A stretch of 64,000 bases of DNA from Neobacillus terrae (GCF_011393025.1 NZ_JAAOEO010000009.1:124001-188000), one strand, 5' to 3'; counted from the stretch's first letter, positions 1 through 11,000 are shown. The notes: generated by a model not told the origin, from the sequence alone. Translations and numbers: made by a program.

Positions 1-960
1 CCCATAAGCCATCAGAATCGTGAGTAAATAGAAAACAGAAATCGACTTGGTGAAGATGACAACGGAAATTCCTGCAGCATAAACAAAAACGGATATTAAT
101 ATGGAAAACTCATTTCCCTTTTTTAAGGCCAAGATGGGAATAATCACACCTGCAGCTGCTGCCCCAATTCCATAAACCATGCCCTGCATACCATATACGG
201 CTACATCGGCATGGAGAATGTTTTTAAGATAGACCGGATTTACATAATTCGTTACCATGACACCGATGAAAGGCATAAAAGATGCTGTTAAAAAGAGAAA
301 TAATGCAGGCCTTTTATGCATATACCGATAACCTTCTGTTACCTTTATCCAAAAGAGAACCTTTTGGGTGACTTGTCGTTTCTGCTGATGATAAGGAATT
401 TTATAAAACAAAAGGAAAGCACTTAAATAAGTAGCCGCATCAAATAACAAAAGCCAATGAAGGTCAATCCTTGAAAGTAAAGCCGCTGCCAGAGCCCCTG
501 ATATAACACTTGATAGCTGCCCCTGAATTTCCATCGCTCCACTTAGAGGACGATATGCTGCTGGTTCAAAAATCTCCTGATTGAAAGCAAAAATGGCTGG
601 ATAAAAAAGATTATAGTAAAAGCTGGCGCTCCCGTACAAAACAATATAATGCCAAAGTTCGTAATTTACACCCATTATTCCTTCTAGCGCGAAGAACAAA
701 AGGAGAAAAAAACCCAAAATCTCTCCTAGAAGGAGAATATTTTTACGGGGATATTGGTCGATTACATGCCCAATAATAGGTGTAGTCAGAAAATTAATGA
801 CTGTCATCACAATAGTGATATAGCCAAAAAGTGTACCCCCTTCGACTTTTGAAATCAGAAGCCAGGGGACAGCTGTCATTGTAATCCCTGAGCCAATAGA
901 CGAAAGAATATTAGCAGCCAATATGGAGTGGAAGCGGGGATCTTTATATAAATTCACCAT
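1..960 (-). CDS. MFS transporter (partial, C-terminus outside window)
   Basis: This reading frame of 320 codons runs off the left edge of the window. The N-terminus reads MVNLYKDPRFHSILAANI and is followed by repeated hydrophobic segments and the short basic loop DQYPRKN, which fits the conserved loop between helices 2 and 3 of the major facilitator superfamily. It most resembles the group of proton-driven exporters annotated as multidrug or macrolide efflux proteins; the substrate cannot be read from sequence. The ATG overlaps the TAA stop of the upstream FMN reductase gene by one base (TAATG), so the two are probably translationally coupled and co-transcribed with the yhcY-yhcZ pair. That suggests an exporter induced together with a reductase by the same two-component system, which is inference. 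Confidence 0.85.
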   Translation of the reverse strand, partial: MVNLYKDPRFHSILAANILSSIGSGITMTAVPWLLISKVEGGTLFGYITIVMTVINFLTTPIIGHVIDQYPRKNILLLGEILGFFLLLFFALEGIMGVNYELWHYIVLYGSASFYYNLFYPAIFAFNQEIFEPAAYRPLSGAMEIQGQLSSVISGALAAALLSRIDLHWLLLFDAATYLSAFLLFYKIPYHQQKRQVTQKVLFWIKVTEGYRYMHKRPALFLFLTASFMPFIGVMVTNYVNPVYLKNILHADVAVYGMQGMVYGIGAAAAGVIIPILALKKGNEFSILISVFVYAAGISVVIFTKSISVFYLLTILMAYG

Positions 961-1493
961 TATTTCCCCTCCTTCATCATACTGTGGAGTTTTACATATA
1001 GCTTCAATTCCTCCATCATCAAACGCGCCAGTCTATCTGCCTCGGGAAGAAGTTCTTCCTTTTCATAATCAAAGCAATCAGGATCAACAATAATCTGTCT
1101 AGGAATGACATTAGCATAAAGCCCTCTGGCAACAATCCTCATATTATTAAGAGCATTAATGCCACCTTTACCGCCGCCGGCAGCAGCTAACAAAGCGACT
1201 GGCTTTTGAAAGAAATGCTGGCTACCTAGAAAATCGAGGGCATTTTTTAGCGCCCCGCTCATTCCATTGTGATATTCAGGTGTGGCAAGTATAATTCCAT
1301 CCGCCTTGCTGGCCTTTTCCTCAAGCCACTTATATTCAGCAAGCTCAATCTGTTCTTTTTCCCCATTAAAAATGGGCAGCTGGAGCAGGCTAAGATCAAT
1401 TAGGTCAACCCTATATTTCTTTTGAATATGCCGGCAGGCAATTCCAGTCCGTCCGTTTTTGCGTGCACTTCCATTTATAATAACTAAATTCAT
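960..1493 (-). CDS. azr: NADPH-dependent FMN reductase / azoreductase Azr (YhdA)
   Basis: The 177-aa product is a flavodoxin-fold NAD(P)H:FMN oxidoreductase. It starts MNLVIINGSARKNGRT, giving the phosphate-binding loop after strand 1, and carries PEYHNGMSGALKNALDFL and GGGKGGINALNNMR, typical of the NADPH-dependent FMN reductase family. Similarity to B. subtilis YhdA (Azr) is high along the whole length. A longer frame begins upstream, but the ATG at 1493 follows AAAGGAG at proper spacing and matches the family length (about 174 aa), so I use it. It lies downstream of yhcZ, the same order as yhcY-yhcZ-yhdA in B. subtilis, and overlaps the MFS gene. Family members reduce quinones, azo dyes and flavin; the physiological substrate is not evident here. 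Confidence 0.9.
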   Translation of the reverse strand: MNLVIINGSARKNGRTGIACRHIQKKYRVDLIDLSLLQLPIFNGEKEQIELAEYKWLEEKASKADGIILATPEYHNGMSGALKNALDFLGSQHFFQKPVALLAAAGGGKGGINALNNMRIVARGLYANVIPRQIIVDPDCFDYEKEELLPEADRLARLMMEELKLYVKLHSMMKEGK

Positions 1494-1672
1494 GATAAGC
1501 TCTCCTTTGTCCCAGGCTTTTTTCAGCCAGTTACTTTTGTTACTTTCAGTATAGAGAGAATCATGAACTTTCAAATCGTCGAACAGATTGATTTTTGCCT
1601 CCGATATTAGTCGTAAATAAAAAGGAATATCTACAACTTTAGTCTGAAGTTCTAGCTATTCGCCATTTTTCA

Positions 1673-2317
1673 CTATTCCTCAACGACTCTATTGCGAACA
1701 GCGTAAAGTGCTGCCTGGGTACGATCGGCCAAATCAAGCTTTGCTAAAATATTTGATACATGCGTCTTAACTGTCTTTTCAGTTATAAACAAAGATATGG
1801 CAATTTCTTTATTGCTTTTTCCTTTGGCTATTTCCTTCAGGACGTCCATTTCTCTCTTAGTCAGTTCGTCCAGAGGGGTTTTTTCCGATTTATTCCTACT
1901 GTTAAAGTGTGTAAGGAGATGGGTAGTAGCCTTTGGATGAAGTTGATTTTCTCCGTGCATCAGCTGTTTAATAGCCCTCACTAGTTCATCGGGTTCAATA
2001 TCCTTAAGCTGGTAGCCTGAGGCTCCTGCTTCGATTGCTGGAATAACATGATCCTGATCAGAAAAGCTTGTCAGCATCATAATCTTAATTAAAGGGTTTT
2101 GAGCTTTGATTTGCCGTGTCGCCTCTATACCATTCATAACTGGCATATCCAAATCCATTAGTATGATATCTGGTGCCATTTGTGCAGTCAACTCCACTGC
2201 TTCCCGGCCATTTTTGGCTTCACCAATTATTTCAATCCCCTGCTGAGTTTTAAGAAAAAAAACGAGGCCTCTTCTCACCACAGGATGATCATCTGCAATT
2301 AAAATCCGGATTCCCAT
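1673..2317 (-). CDS. yhcZ: NarL/LuxR-type response regulator YhcZ
   Basis: A 214-aa response regulator. Residues 1-120 are a receiver domain: acidic pair in IADDHP, phospho-acceptor Asp in IILMDLDMP, and conserved Lys in GYQLKD. Residues 145-210 are a LuxR-type helix-turn-helix, with TKREMDVLKEIAKGKSNKEI and TEKTVKTHVSNILAKL. The start at 2317 follows AAGGGGGATA. The gene sits 15 bp downstream of the cognate kinase gene and is the same size as B. subtilis YhcZ. The regulon is not shown by the sequence; the genes immediately downstream (azr and the MFS exporter) are the obvious candidates for control. Confidence 0.9.
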   Translation of the reverse strand: MGIRILIADDHPVVRRGLVFFLKTQQGIEIIGEAKNGREAVELTAQMAPDIILMDLDMPVMNGIEATRQIKAQNPLIKIMMLTSFSDQDHVIPAIEAGASGYQLKDIEPDELVRAIKQLMHGENQLHPKATTHLLTHFNSRNKSEKTPLDELTKREMDVLKEIAKGKSNKEIAISLFITEKTVKTHVSNILAKLDLADRTQAALYAVRNRVVEE

Positions 2318-2332
2318 ATAAAAATATCCCCC

Positions 2333-3451
2333 TTAAACCGGAATGACAATCTTGATTTCCGTTCCTTTATCCGGTTCACTCTTTAATATAAAACGCCCAT
2401 TAAGCGCTTCTGTCCTGTTTTTCATATTTTTCAGTCCCAACGATGGAAGCTCTTTTATTCCATCATATAAAAATCCACAGCCTTCGTCCTGGATTTCAAG
2501 AAATGCTTCTTTTTCTTTTATAGTAAATTTCAACTTTGCCTCATTCTGCCCGGAATGCTTTTTACAGTTAGCTAATGCCTCTTGGCCAATCCGCCAGAGC
2601 ACTTCCTCTACCTGGCCAGGAAGAGAGATAACCCCTTTTACTTTAATGTCCATTTTGAGACCAAGCATTTCTCCGTAGCTTTTTAGTGCACTGACCAATC
2701 CGCATTCCAATCCTCTTGGACGCAATTGCCAAATTAAGGCCCGCATTTCATTAAGAGCTTCCTGTGCAAGATCCTGGATGTAAGCAAAGGTTTCTTTTAC
2801 TTCTTGATCATTAGACCTTTCTATTCCTCCTCTAGCTGTCAGGCTAAGTGAAAATAGCAGCTGATTAACTGAATCATGAAGATCCCTTGCGAGCCTGTTT
2901 CTTTCCGCGGTTAGGGCAAGCTCCTGTTCTTTCTGTGTTAAGTTTATTCGTTTAATGGCCGTTCCTATTTGAAAGGCAACGGATTCAAGCATGGTAAGCT
3001 CCTCTATCTCAAAATGTCTCTTTTGCGGGGAACCAACATTAAGGATTCCGAATTTTTCATCTCCCGCTTTTAAAGGGACAGTTGCATGATGTGTTAGTCC
3101 GTTTGTCTCTCCCCAGTTTAAATCAATCGCATCTTCGAGCCGTTTGCATTCAATTATATTGGTAGCCTTATCCAGTCTCCCATTGAGATACCGGTTAATA
3201 CACCAGCACTCACCTGAACACATTGGCTCGCACCCATTAAACGATAAGGCTTCGGGCAAATTTTTATTGGCCGCCATTTCATAATGCCCGTCATTGTTAA
3301 TTAAAAATATCCAGCCTGTCTGTAATCCAGTTACATTTAATAGTTTTTTTAAAACCTCCGTAAGTACCTGCTTAAGGTCTGAACCATTATTTAATAGCTC
3401 GGCTATCTCTTTTAATATCTTTAATTCCGAATACCGCGTGTCCTCCCCCAC
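2333..3451 (-). CDS. yhcY: GAF-domain sensor histidine kinase YhcY
   Basis: Soluble sensor kinase of about 372 aa with no membrane segment. Residues 15-175 form a GAF domain; then follow a HisKA_3 dimerisation helix with the phospho-accepting His in NRLARDLHDSVNQLLFSL and a HATPase domain (EALANCKKHS as N-box region, DEGCGF as G1 box, GLGLKNM-type glycine segment near the end). The GAF domain carries clustered cysteines at about residues 74, 78, 82, 84 and 102, suggesting a redox or metal input. GTG at 3451 has GGGGAGG seven bases upstream, so I prefer it to the GTG at 3475, which lacks a well-placed site. Order kinase-regulator-reductase matches the yhcY-yhcZ-yhdA cluster of B. subtilis. The signal is unknown. 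Confidence 0.88.
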   Translation of the reverse strand: MGEDTRYSELKILKEIAELLNNGSDLKQVLTEVLKKLLNVTGLQTGWIFLINNDGHYEMAANKNLPEALSFNGCEPMCSGECWCINRYLNGRLDKATNIIECKRLEDAIDLNWGETNGLTHHATVPLKAGDEKFGILNVGSPQKRHFEIEELTMLESVAFQIGTAIKRINLTQKEQELALTAERNRLARDLHDSVNQLLFSLSLTARGGIERSNDQEVKETFAYIQDLAQEALNEMRALIWQLRPRGLECGLVSALKSYGEMLGLKMDIKVKGVISLPGQVEEVLWRIGQEALANCKKHSGQNEAKLKFTIKEKEAFLEIQDEGCGFLYDGIKELPSLGLKNMKNRTEALNGRFILKSEPDKGTEIKIVIPV

Positions 3452-3569
3452 TTCATTTCCTCCCCGTTTCTTCACTCTTTTCCAATATTATACCTTTTTC
3501 AAGAAGTAGAATCTTTAGAATATAGACGGAGAAATGACTCCATCAAAAGTAGGAAATTTGTAAAAACAA

Positions 3570-3598
3570 TTGACACAGTCTTCTAATTGTAGTAAATT
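3570..3598 (+). promoter_or_regulatory. SigA-type promoter of the met operon
   Basis: TTGACA at 3570-3575 and TAAATT at 3593-3598 are separated by exactly 17 bases. They lie about 22 bases upstream of the riboswitch aptamer, so transcription would start just before it. Confidence 0.7.
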
Positions 3599-3620
3599 TT
3601 ATAAATAATTTAAATATTGT

Positions 3621-3738
3621 TTCTTATCAAGAGAGGTTGAGGGAATGGCCCTATGACACCTCAGCAACCATCAATGGCTTTGCCATTGAAAAGGTGCTAA
3701 TTCCAGCAAGTTAGGATTGTAACTTGGGAGATAAGAAG
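3621..3738 (+). promoter_or_regulatory. SAM-I (S-box) riboswitch of metI-metC-yitJ-metH
   Basis: Typical S-box landmarks are present in order: TTCTTATCAAGAGAGG, the GAGGGA block, ATGACACCTCAGCAACC, AAGGTGCTAATTCC and GGGAGATAAGAA. P1 is formed by TTCTTATC (3621-3628) with GATAAGAA (3730-3737). The 3' strand of P1 continues as ATAAGAAGAA (3731-3740), whose exact 10-base complement is at 3768-3777 inside the terminator hairpin. SAM-bound P1 therefore leaves the terminator free, while without SAM this segment can form an antiterminator. High SAM should switch the operon off, as is established for this RNA class. Confidence 0.95.
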
Positions 3739-3763
3739 AATGGCTGATTAATCTGCACTTAAA

Positions 3764-3792
3764 AGTCTTCTTCTTATAGAAGGCTTTTTTTA
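3764..3792 (+). terminator. S-box regulated intrinsic terminator (met operon leader)
   Basis: AGTCTTCT (3764-3771) pairs with AGAAGGCT (3778-3785) around the loop TCTTAT and is followed by a run of seven T. Bases 3768-3777 are shared with the predicted antiterminator, so the hairpin is conditional. Confidence 0.85.
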
Positions 3793-3866
3793 TTTTTCTT
3801 CCCCTCCCCTCTATAAAATCCTGCTTTCACGCACCATAGCTTTCCAACATTAAAGGAGTGAAAAAA

Positions 3867-4982
3867 ATGTATAAAATCGAAACAAAACTTGCTCAAATCG
3901 GCAATAGAAGTGAAGCTTCCACAGGAACCGTTAACCCTCCTGTCTATTTTTCGACGGCCTACCGCCATGATGGAATTGGGCAATCATCCGGGTTTGATTA
4001 TGTCCGCACTGGAAATCCAACAAGACAGCTGCTAGAAAAAACAATTGCAGACCTTGAGAGCGGAGATCAGGGGTTTGCCTGCAGTTCTGGGATGGCAGCT
4101 ATTTTTACAGTATTATCACTATTCCAGTCTGGTGATGAATGGCTTGTAAGTGAAGATCTATATGGCGGTACCTACCGTCTTCTTGAACAGGGGTATAAAA
4201 AATGGGGCTTAAAATCCCAGTATGTAAATACCTGTTGTCCTGAGGAGATTGAAAAAAAGATTACCCCGCAAACAAAAGCAATCTTTCTGGAAACTCCAAC
4301 TAATCCTCTTATGCAGCAATCAGACATTTCTGCCGTTTCAAAAATTGCTAAAAAGCACGGCATCCTGCTAATTGTTGATAATACTTTTTATACTCCAATT
4401 TTACAGCAGCCCATAAATCTTGGTGCTGATATTGTCATACATAGTGCAACCAAATACCTTGGCGGACACAATGATGTGCTTGCGGGTTTGATTGTAGCTA
4501 AGGGCCAGGAACTATGTGAAGCTCTGGCTCTCTATCATAATGGAGCAGGAGCGGTACTTAGTCCATTTGACTCCTGGCTGTTAATGAGGGGAATGAAAAC
4601 CCTGTCACTGAGAATGAAACAGCATGAGAAAAATGCCAAAGAAGTAGTTGAATTTCTAAGAAACCATGAGGGTATTACAGATGTGCTTTATCCCGGGAGA
4701 GGCGGCATGGTTTCCTTTAGGGTAAAGGACGAGTCATGGGTTAATCCTTTCCTTCAAGGGCTTTCCCTCATTACCTTTGCTGAAAGTCTGGGAGGAACTG
4801 AAAGTTTTATAACCTATCCGGCAACACAGACTCATGCAGACATACCAGAGGAAATTCGGATCCAGGCAGGTGTTTGTAATAGGCTATTGCGTTTTTCTGT
4901 TGGAATTGAAGACCATGAGGATTTAATTAAAGATCTTGAGCAGGCTTTTGCCCGAGTGGAAAAGGAAGTGACCGTGCGATGA
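3867..4982 (+). CDS. metI: Cystathionine gamma-synthase / O-acetylhomoserine thiolyase MetI
   Basis: A 371-aa PLP-dependent Cys/Met metabolism enzyme that condenses an O-acylhomoserine with cysteine (or sulfide) to give cystathionine (or homocysteine). Diagnostic stretches are FDYVRTGNPTRQ, SGMAAI, YGGTYRL, ETPTNPLM, VDNTFYTP and the PLP lysine in HSATKYLGGHND. Similarity to B. subtilis MetI (373 aa) is strong throughout. An in-frame GTG at 3858 lies inside the ribosome binding site AAAGGAG, so the start is ATG 3867. It is the first gene after the S-box leader, and its last codons overlap metC (ATGA). Confidence 0.93.
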   Translation: MYKIETKLAQIGNRSEASTGTVNPPVYFSTAYRHDGIGQSSGFDYVRTGNPTRQLLEKTIADLESGDQGFACSSGMAAIFTVLSLFQSGDEWLVSEDLYGGTYRLLEQGYKKWGLKSQYVNTCCPEEIEKKITPQTKAIFLETPTNPLMQQSDISAVSKIAKKHGILLIVDNTFYTPILQQPINLGADIVIHSATKYLGGHNDVLAGLIVAKGQELCEALALYHNGAGAVLSPFDSWLLMRGMKTLSLRMKQHEKNAKEVVEFLRNHEGITDVLYPGRGGMVSFRVKDESWVNPFLQGLSLITFAESLGGTESFITYPATQTHADIPEEIRIQAGVCNRLLRFSVGIEDHEDLIKDLEQAFARVEKEVTVR

Positions 4983-6172
4983 CAGGTGAAAATTATTCAT
5001 TTGAAACAAAGCTTCTTCATAACCGGCAAAAAATAGATTCTTCAACAGGTGCGGTCAGCACGCCGATTCATCATGCTTCAACCTTCCATCAATTTGAAAT
5101 TGACCGTTTTGGAAAATATGATTATAGCCGGAGCGGTAACCCGACACGCGAAGCGCTCGAGGAAATTATCGCTGAGCTTGAAGGCGGATCAAAGGGCTTT
5201 GCCTTCGCATCTGGAATGGCTGCCATCTCTACTGCATTTCTTCTATTGTCATCTGATGACCATATTGTAATTACCGAGGACGTATACGGCGGAACCTTCA
5301 GAATGGTAACAGAAGTCCTTTCAAGATTTGGCATTGATCACACCTTTGTTGATATGACAGATTTAGAGCAAGTAAAAGCAGCCATCAAACCAAATACTAA
5401 AGCCTTTTATGTGGAAACCCCCTCCAACCCTTTGCTAAAGGTAACGGATATAAGGGCTATCAGCAAGCTGGCGAAGAAACAGGGCGCCCTTACTTATGTA
5501 GATAACACCTTTTTAACCCCTGCCCTGCAAAGACCGCTTGAGCTTGATGCAGATATTGTCCTGCATAGCGCTACAAAATTCCTGTCAGGGCACAGTGATG
5601 TAGTTGCTGGCCTGGCAGTTGTGAAGGATGAGGAATTGGCGAAGAAACTAGGATTTCTTCAAAATGCTTTTGGAGCTATTCTCGGTGTGCAGGACGCGTG
5701 GCTGGTAATGCGAGGTATTAAAACATTGCAGGTCCGTCTGGAACAGTCCCAGAAATCCGCTCTAAAAATAGCTGAGTTTTTAAATAATCATCCTGCCATC
5801 AAAAATGTATATTATCCAGCACTTTCTTCACATCCACAGCACGAATTACAAAAATCTCAGGCTCAGGGCCCTGGAGCAGTGTTATCTTTTGAACTTTCTA
5901 ATGAGGAAGCGCTCCGGAACTTTGTAGAGGCTGTCAAACTCCCTGTTTTTGCAGTTAGTCTTGGAGCCGTTGAGTCGATTTTATCCTACCCGGCAAAAAT
6001 GTCCCATGCGGCAATGCCACAGGCTGAAAGAGAAAAGCGCGGCATTACTAACAGCCTGCTTCGCTTATCTGTCGGATTGGAGAATCCAGATGATCTCATT
6101 ATAGACTTTTCACAGGCACTGGAGAATGTGAATAAGAAAGAATTAATCCTTCAGCAAGGAGACCTATCATGA
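4979..6172 (+). CDS. metC: Cystathionine beta-lyase MetC
   Basis: A 397-aa PLP enzyme of the same fold as the preceding MetI, cleaving cystathionine to homocysteine, pyruvate and ammonia. It shows [18 protein letters not shown], the ASGMAAIST loop, [15 protein letters not shown] and the PLP lysine in [13 protein letters not shown]. Length and sequence match MetC of B. subtilis (390 aa) better than MetI, and the two paralogues occupy the fixed metI-metC order. The ATG overlaps the metI stop (ATGA) and the metC stop overlaps yitJ in the same way, so the three are translationally coupled. A thiolyase side activity cannot be excluded from sequence. Confidence 0.92.
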   Translation: MTGENYSFETKLLHNRQKIDSSTGAVSTPIHHASTFHQFEIDRFGKYDYSRSGNPTREALEEIIAELEGGSKGFAFASGMAAISTAFLLLSSDDHIVITEDVYGGTFRMVTEVLSRFGIDHTFVDMTDLEQVKAAIKPNTKAFYVETPSNPLLKVTDIRAISKLAKKQGALTYVDNTFLTPALQRPLELDADIVLHSATKFLSGHSDVVAGLAVVKDEELAKKLGFLQNAFGAILGVQDAWLVMRGIKTLQVRLEQSQKSALKIAEFLNNHPAIKNVYYPALSSHPQHELQKSQAQGPGAVLSFELSNEEALRNFVEAVKLPVFAVSLGAVESILSYPAKMSHAAMPQAEREKRGITNSLLRLSVGLENPDDLIIDFSQALENVNKKELILQQGDLS

Positions 6173-8031
6173 GCTTTTTAGAAAAGATGGAAAAACAAAT
6201 ATTAATCGGCGATGGCGCTATGGGTACTCTTTTATACTCGTTCGGCACTGATTGCTGTTTTGAAGAACTGAATCTGTCTCATCCGGGGCAGATTCAGAGT
6301 ATTCATAAGGCCTATATTGATGCAGGGGCTGATTTGATTCAGACCAATACTTATGCCGCTAATTATCTTAAACTGTTAAGATATGGCCTGGAGGATTCCG
6401 TAAAGGAAATTAACAGTGCTGCTGTGAGAAATGCAAAAATAGCCGCAAAAGATAAGGCCTATGTGCTTGGCACCATCGGTGGAAATCGGGGAATTAAGCC
6501 TAATTCTGTCTCAATCGAAGAAATTAAGAGAAGCTTTCGAGAACAGCTTTACTGCCTTCTCTTAGAAGGTGTGGATGGACTTCTTTTGGAAACCTTTTAT
6601 GATCTGGAAGAACTGGAAACCGTCCTCACCATTGCCCGGAAGGAAACAAAACTTCCGATTGTTGCGCAGGTTTCTCTTCAGGAGCCTGGTATATTGCAAA
6701 ATCAAATCCCGGTAAACGAGGCATTGAAACGGCTTGAGGGAATCGGTGCAGATATTGTAGGATTAAATTGCCGGCTCGGCCCTCATCATATGCTGCTGAC
6801 TCTTGAGCAAATAGAGCTTCCCTTGAAGGCATTTTTATCAGCTTATCCTAACGCCAGCCTTCCAACATATACAGACGGCAAATTCCATTACGAAGGAGAT
6901 GCTGATTATTTTAGACACTCAGCCATGGCTTTTAGGAATGAAGGTGTCCGTCTGCTTGGCGGCTGCTGTGGAACAACACCTGAGCATATACGGGCTTTTG
7001 CATCAGAATTAAAAAATATTGTTCCCATTACGGAGAAAAAAGTTAAACTTCAGCCTGAAAAAATTACGGTTGTACCCCTGCCAACTCAACGGGATTACTC
7101 CCCTCTTCAGGAAATTGTGAAGGAGCGCCCTTCTGTTATTGTTGAACTAGATCCGCCGCGTAAGCTGGACACAAGCAAATTTTTTGAAGGCGCAAGGGTA
7201 TTAAAGCAGGCAGGAATAGATGCTATTACATTAGCAGATAATTCCCTTGCTTCTGTTAGAATTTCAAATGAATCCCTTGGCTTTCTTGTAAAGCAGGAAC
7301 TCGACATGCGTCCTCTCATCCATATCGCCTGCCGCGACAGGAATATTATTGGCCTTCAGTCTCACCTTATGGGACTGCATACTCTAGGTCTCCACGATGT
7401 TTTGGCTATTACTGGTGACCCTGCCAGAGTTGGGGATTTCCCAGGAGCATCTTCTGTATATGATGTTTCTTCCTTTGAATTGATTCAAATGATCAAGCAA
7501 TTAAATGAAGGTTTGTCTTTTTCGGGCAAAGACCTGGGACAAAAAGCCGCATTTAGTATTGCTGCTGCTTTCAATCCTAATGTACGTTCACTCGAAAAAG
7601 CTGTAAAGCGGCTGGAGAAGAAAATCCATTTTGGCGCAGACTATTTTATCTCTCAGCCAGTTTTTTCGGAGGAAAGATTATTGGAAATCTATGAAAATAC
7701 CAAACAGCTTGATGCACCAATTTATATTGGATTAATGCCTTTATTGAGCAGTAAGAACACAGAATTTTTGCATAACGAGGTGCCTGGTATTAAAATATCG
7801 GACTCTATCAGGGATCGAATGTCAAAACTTGAGGGCAATCCAGAGCAATCCGCCCTCGAAGGAATTAGCATTGCTAAATCTCTTATAGATGCTGCGTTAG
7901 ACTTATTTAATGGAATTTATTTAATCACACCATTTTTAAAGTATGAATTGACCGCTGAATTATCAAAGTATGCCCGCGAGCGTGCGAACAAAATTAGGGG
8001 GAACATCTATGCAGATACCACCGTTCACTGA
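6169..8031 (+). CDS. yitJ: Bifunctional homocysteine S-methyltransferase / methylene-THF reductase YitJ
   Basis: A 620-aa fusion. Residues 1-285 are a zinc-dependent homocysteine methyltransferase barrel, with [11 protein letters not shown] at the start and metal-binding cysteines in GLNCRLGP and [11 protein letters not shown]. Residues 305-615 are a 5,10-methylenetetrahydrofolate reductase barrel with [18 protein letters not shown], the flavin-associated [15 protein letters not shown] and YFISQPVF. This is the YitJ architecture of B. subtilis (about 612 aa). The reductase half makes 5-methyl-THF, which the downstream MetH uses; the N-terminal half may use another methyl donor. The next start (metH) lies inside its 3' end, overlapping by 23 bases. 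Confidence 0.92.
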   Translation: MSFLEKMEKQILIGDGAMGTLLYSFGTDCCFEELNLSHPGQIQSIHKAYIDAGADLIQTNTYAANYLKLLRYGLEDSVKEINSAAVRNAKIAAKDKAYVLGTIGGNRGIKPNSVSIEEIKRSFREQLYCLLLEGVDGLLLETFYDLEELETVLTIARKETKLPIVAQVSLQEPGILQNQIPVNEALKRLEGIGADIVGLNCRLGPHHMLLTLEQIELPLKAFLSAYPNASLPTYTDGKFHYEGDADYFRHSAMAFRNEGVRLLGGCCGTTPEHIRAFASELKNIVPITEKKVKLQPEKITVVPLPTQRDYSPLQEIVKERPSVIVELDPPRKLDTSKFFEGARVLKQAGIDAITLADNSLASVRISNESLGFLVKQELDMRPLIHIACRDRNIIGLQSHLMGLHTLGLHDVLAITGDPARVGDFPGASSVYDVSSFELIQMIKQLNEGLSFSGKDLGQKAAFSIAAAFNPNVRSLEKAVKRLEKKIHFGADYFISQPVFSEERLLEIYENTKQLDAPIYIGLMPLLSSKNTEFLHNEVPGIKISDSIRDRMSKLEGNPEQSALEGISIAKSLIDAALDLFNGIYLITPFLKYELTAELSKYARERANKIRGNIYADTTVH

Positions 8032-11000
8032 CCAGCTAAAAAAGAGGATTCTAATTATGGACGGCGCCATGGGAACCATGCTTCAACAAGCCAATCTATC
8101 GGCTGCGGACTTTGGCGGCGAAGAGCTCGATGGCTGTAACGAAAATTTGAATTTAACTGCACCCGAGGTAATTGCAAAAATCCATAGAGAATACCTTGAA
8201 GCAGGTGCCGATATTATCGAAACAAATACCTTCGGTGCTACGAGCCTTGTCCTTGATGAATATGGGCTCGGCTACAAAGCCTATGAAATTAATAAAGCTG
8301 CAGCCCAAATAGCAAAAAAGGAAGCTGCAAAGTTATCAACCAAGGATTATCCCAGGTATGTTGCAGGGTCGATGGGGCCAACTACCAAAACATTGAGTGT
8401 AACCGGCGGGACCACCTTTAACAAACTATCTGAGGCGTATGAAGAACAGGCAATTGGCTTAATTGATGGAGGAGCGGATCTTCTTCTTTTGGAAACAAGC
8501 CAGGATATGCTTAATGTTAAGGCTGGTTTTATTGGTATTCAAAATGCATTTCAAAAAACGGGCAGAACTCTTCCGCTGATGATCTCAGGAACCATTGAGC
8601 CAATGGGTACCACACTTGCCGGTCAATCAATAGAGGCTTTTTATATTTCTGTTCAGCATATGAATCCTGTTGCGGTTGGTTTAAATTGCGCTACCGGCCC
8701 TGAGTTTATGCAGGAACACATCCGTTCTCTTGCCAGCATTGCCTCAACTTCAGTAAGCTGTTATCCCAATGCTGGCCTGCCCGATGAAGAAGGCAACTAT
8801 CATGAAACACCAGAAACTTTGGCTAAGAAGTTGGCTGACTTTGCTGCTAATGGCTGGCTGAATATTGTGGGAGGCTGTTGCGGTACCACGCCTGAACATA
8901 TTAAAGCCATTTCGGTGGCTATGAAGGACTTATCTCCGCGAGAAGTAAGCACTGACTTCACCCATATGGTTGCGGGAATCGAACCACTGATCTACGATGA
9001 TCCAACCATTCGCCCTATAATGGTCGGGGAACGCGCTAACGTAATTGGATCCCGTAAGTTTAAAAGATTAATTTCGGAAGGTAAATTTGAGGAAGCATCC
9101 GAGATAGCAAGAGCCCAGGTTAAAGGCGGCGCACATGTTATTGATATTTGCCTTGCAGACCCTGATAGAGAAGAAATTATCGACATGGAGAATTTTATTA
9201 AGGAGGTTGTCAAAAAAGTTAAAGCTCCTCTTGTAATAGATTCCACTGATGAAAAAGTCATTGAAAAAGCACTTGAATATTCCCAGGGCAAGGTAATTAT
9301 CAACTCCATTAATCTTGAAGATGGTGAAGAACGATTTGAAGCAATTGTTCCTCTTATCCACCGATATGGTGCAGCGGTTGTAGTCGGTACCATTGATGAA
9401 GAAGGTATGGGTGTAACAGCTGAAAAAAAATTGGCGATTGCCCGCCGGTCCTATGAACTGCTTGTTCATAAATACCATTTACAGCCACAGGATCTTATTT
9501 TCGATCCTCTTGTTTTTCCGGTTGGTACGGGTGATGAGCAGTATATAGGCTCAGCAAAAGCAACAGTGGAGGGCATCAGGCTGATTAAAGAACATCTCCC
9601 GGAAACGCAAACCATCCTGGGGATAAGCAATATCTCCTTCGGCCTCCCTCCTGTCGGCCGTGAGATCCTTAACTCGGTTTTTCTGTATCACTGCACTCAG
9701 GCTGGCCTTGATTATGCCATTGTAAACACTGAAAAGCTTGAACGTTTTGCTTCTATTTCTAAAGAAGAGGTGCAACAGGCGGAGGAATTATTATTCAGGA
9801 CTACAGATAAAGCCCTAGCAGCATTTACTGACTTTTACAGAGATAAAAAGAAGGAAAGCAAACAAACTTTGCCCGATATGAGTCTAGAAGAAAGACTCGC
9901 TTACTATGTGGTTGAAGGTACAAAAGAAGGCCTGATTCCTGACCTGGCACTTGCTCTCGAAACCTATTCTTCCCCTCTTGATATTATTAACGGACCCCTA
10001 ATGGAAGGAATGAAGGAGGTAGGGAGGCTGTTTAACGATAATCAGCTGATTGTTGCCGAGGTTCTTCAAAGTGCCGAGGTTATGAAAGCATCTGTATCTT
10101 ACTTGGAACCTTTCATGGAAAAAGGAGACGTCTCTTCCTCCAAAGGAAAGGTTATCCTGGCGACTGTTAAAGGAGATGTCCACGACATCGGAAAAAACTT
10201 AGTGGATATCATTTTAAGCAATAACGGCTATGAGGTTCTAGATTTAGGAATAAAGGTCTCTCCTACCGAGCTTATACAGGCTATTCGTAAGGAAAAGCCC
10301 GATATATTAGGTCTTTCTGGATTACTTGTAAAATCAGCTCAGCAAATGGTACTAACAGTTCAAGATTTAAGAGAAGCAGATATTTCATTACCTATATTAG
10401 TAGGAGGCGCGGCCCTTTCAAGGAAATTTACTGATACTAAAATTTCCCGTGAGTATGATGGACTTGTACTTTATGCTAAAGACGCTATGAACGGTTTGTC
10501 TCTAGCCAATCAGTTGAAATCTCAGGAAGAGGTTGAAAAATTATTTAGCGAGAAGAAAGAAAAACTTACTTCCTTAAATACGTCCAGCTTGTTCCAAAGC
10601 CAAGCAGCTGTTTCGGTTGCTGTAAAACCCAAAAATACAATTACTATGGAAGCACCTGTTTTCATTCCACAGGATACAAAAAGGCATGTTTTAAAGACAT
10701 ATTCTCTTTCACATATTGAACCTTACATCAATATGCAAATGCTCCTTGGCCATCATCTTGGGGTTAAAGGAAAAATCGCCAAACTCTTGGATGCGAAGGA
10801 CGAAAAAGCTCTTAAAGTAAAAGAAGTAGTTGATAATCTGCTAGAAGAGGCTAATAAGTCAGGCTGGATATCCCCGGCTGCGGTTTATCAATTCTTCCCG
10901 GCCCAATCAGATGGCAATAAAATTTATATTTATCACCCGGAACAAACGAATAAGGTTATAGAGACCTTTGAATTCCCCCGCCAGGAATCGGATCCTTTCC

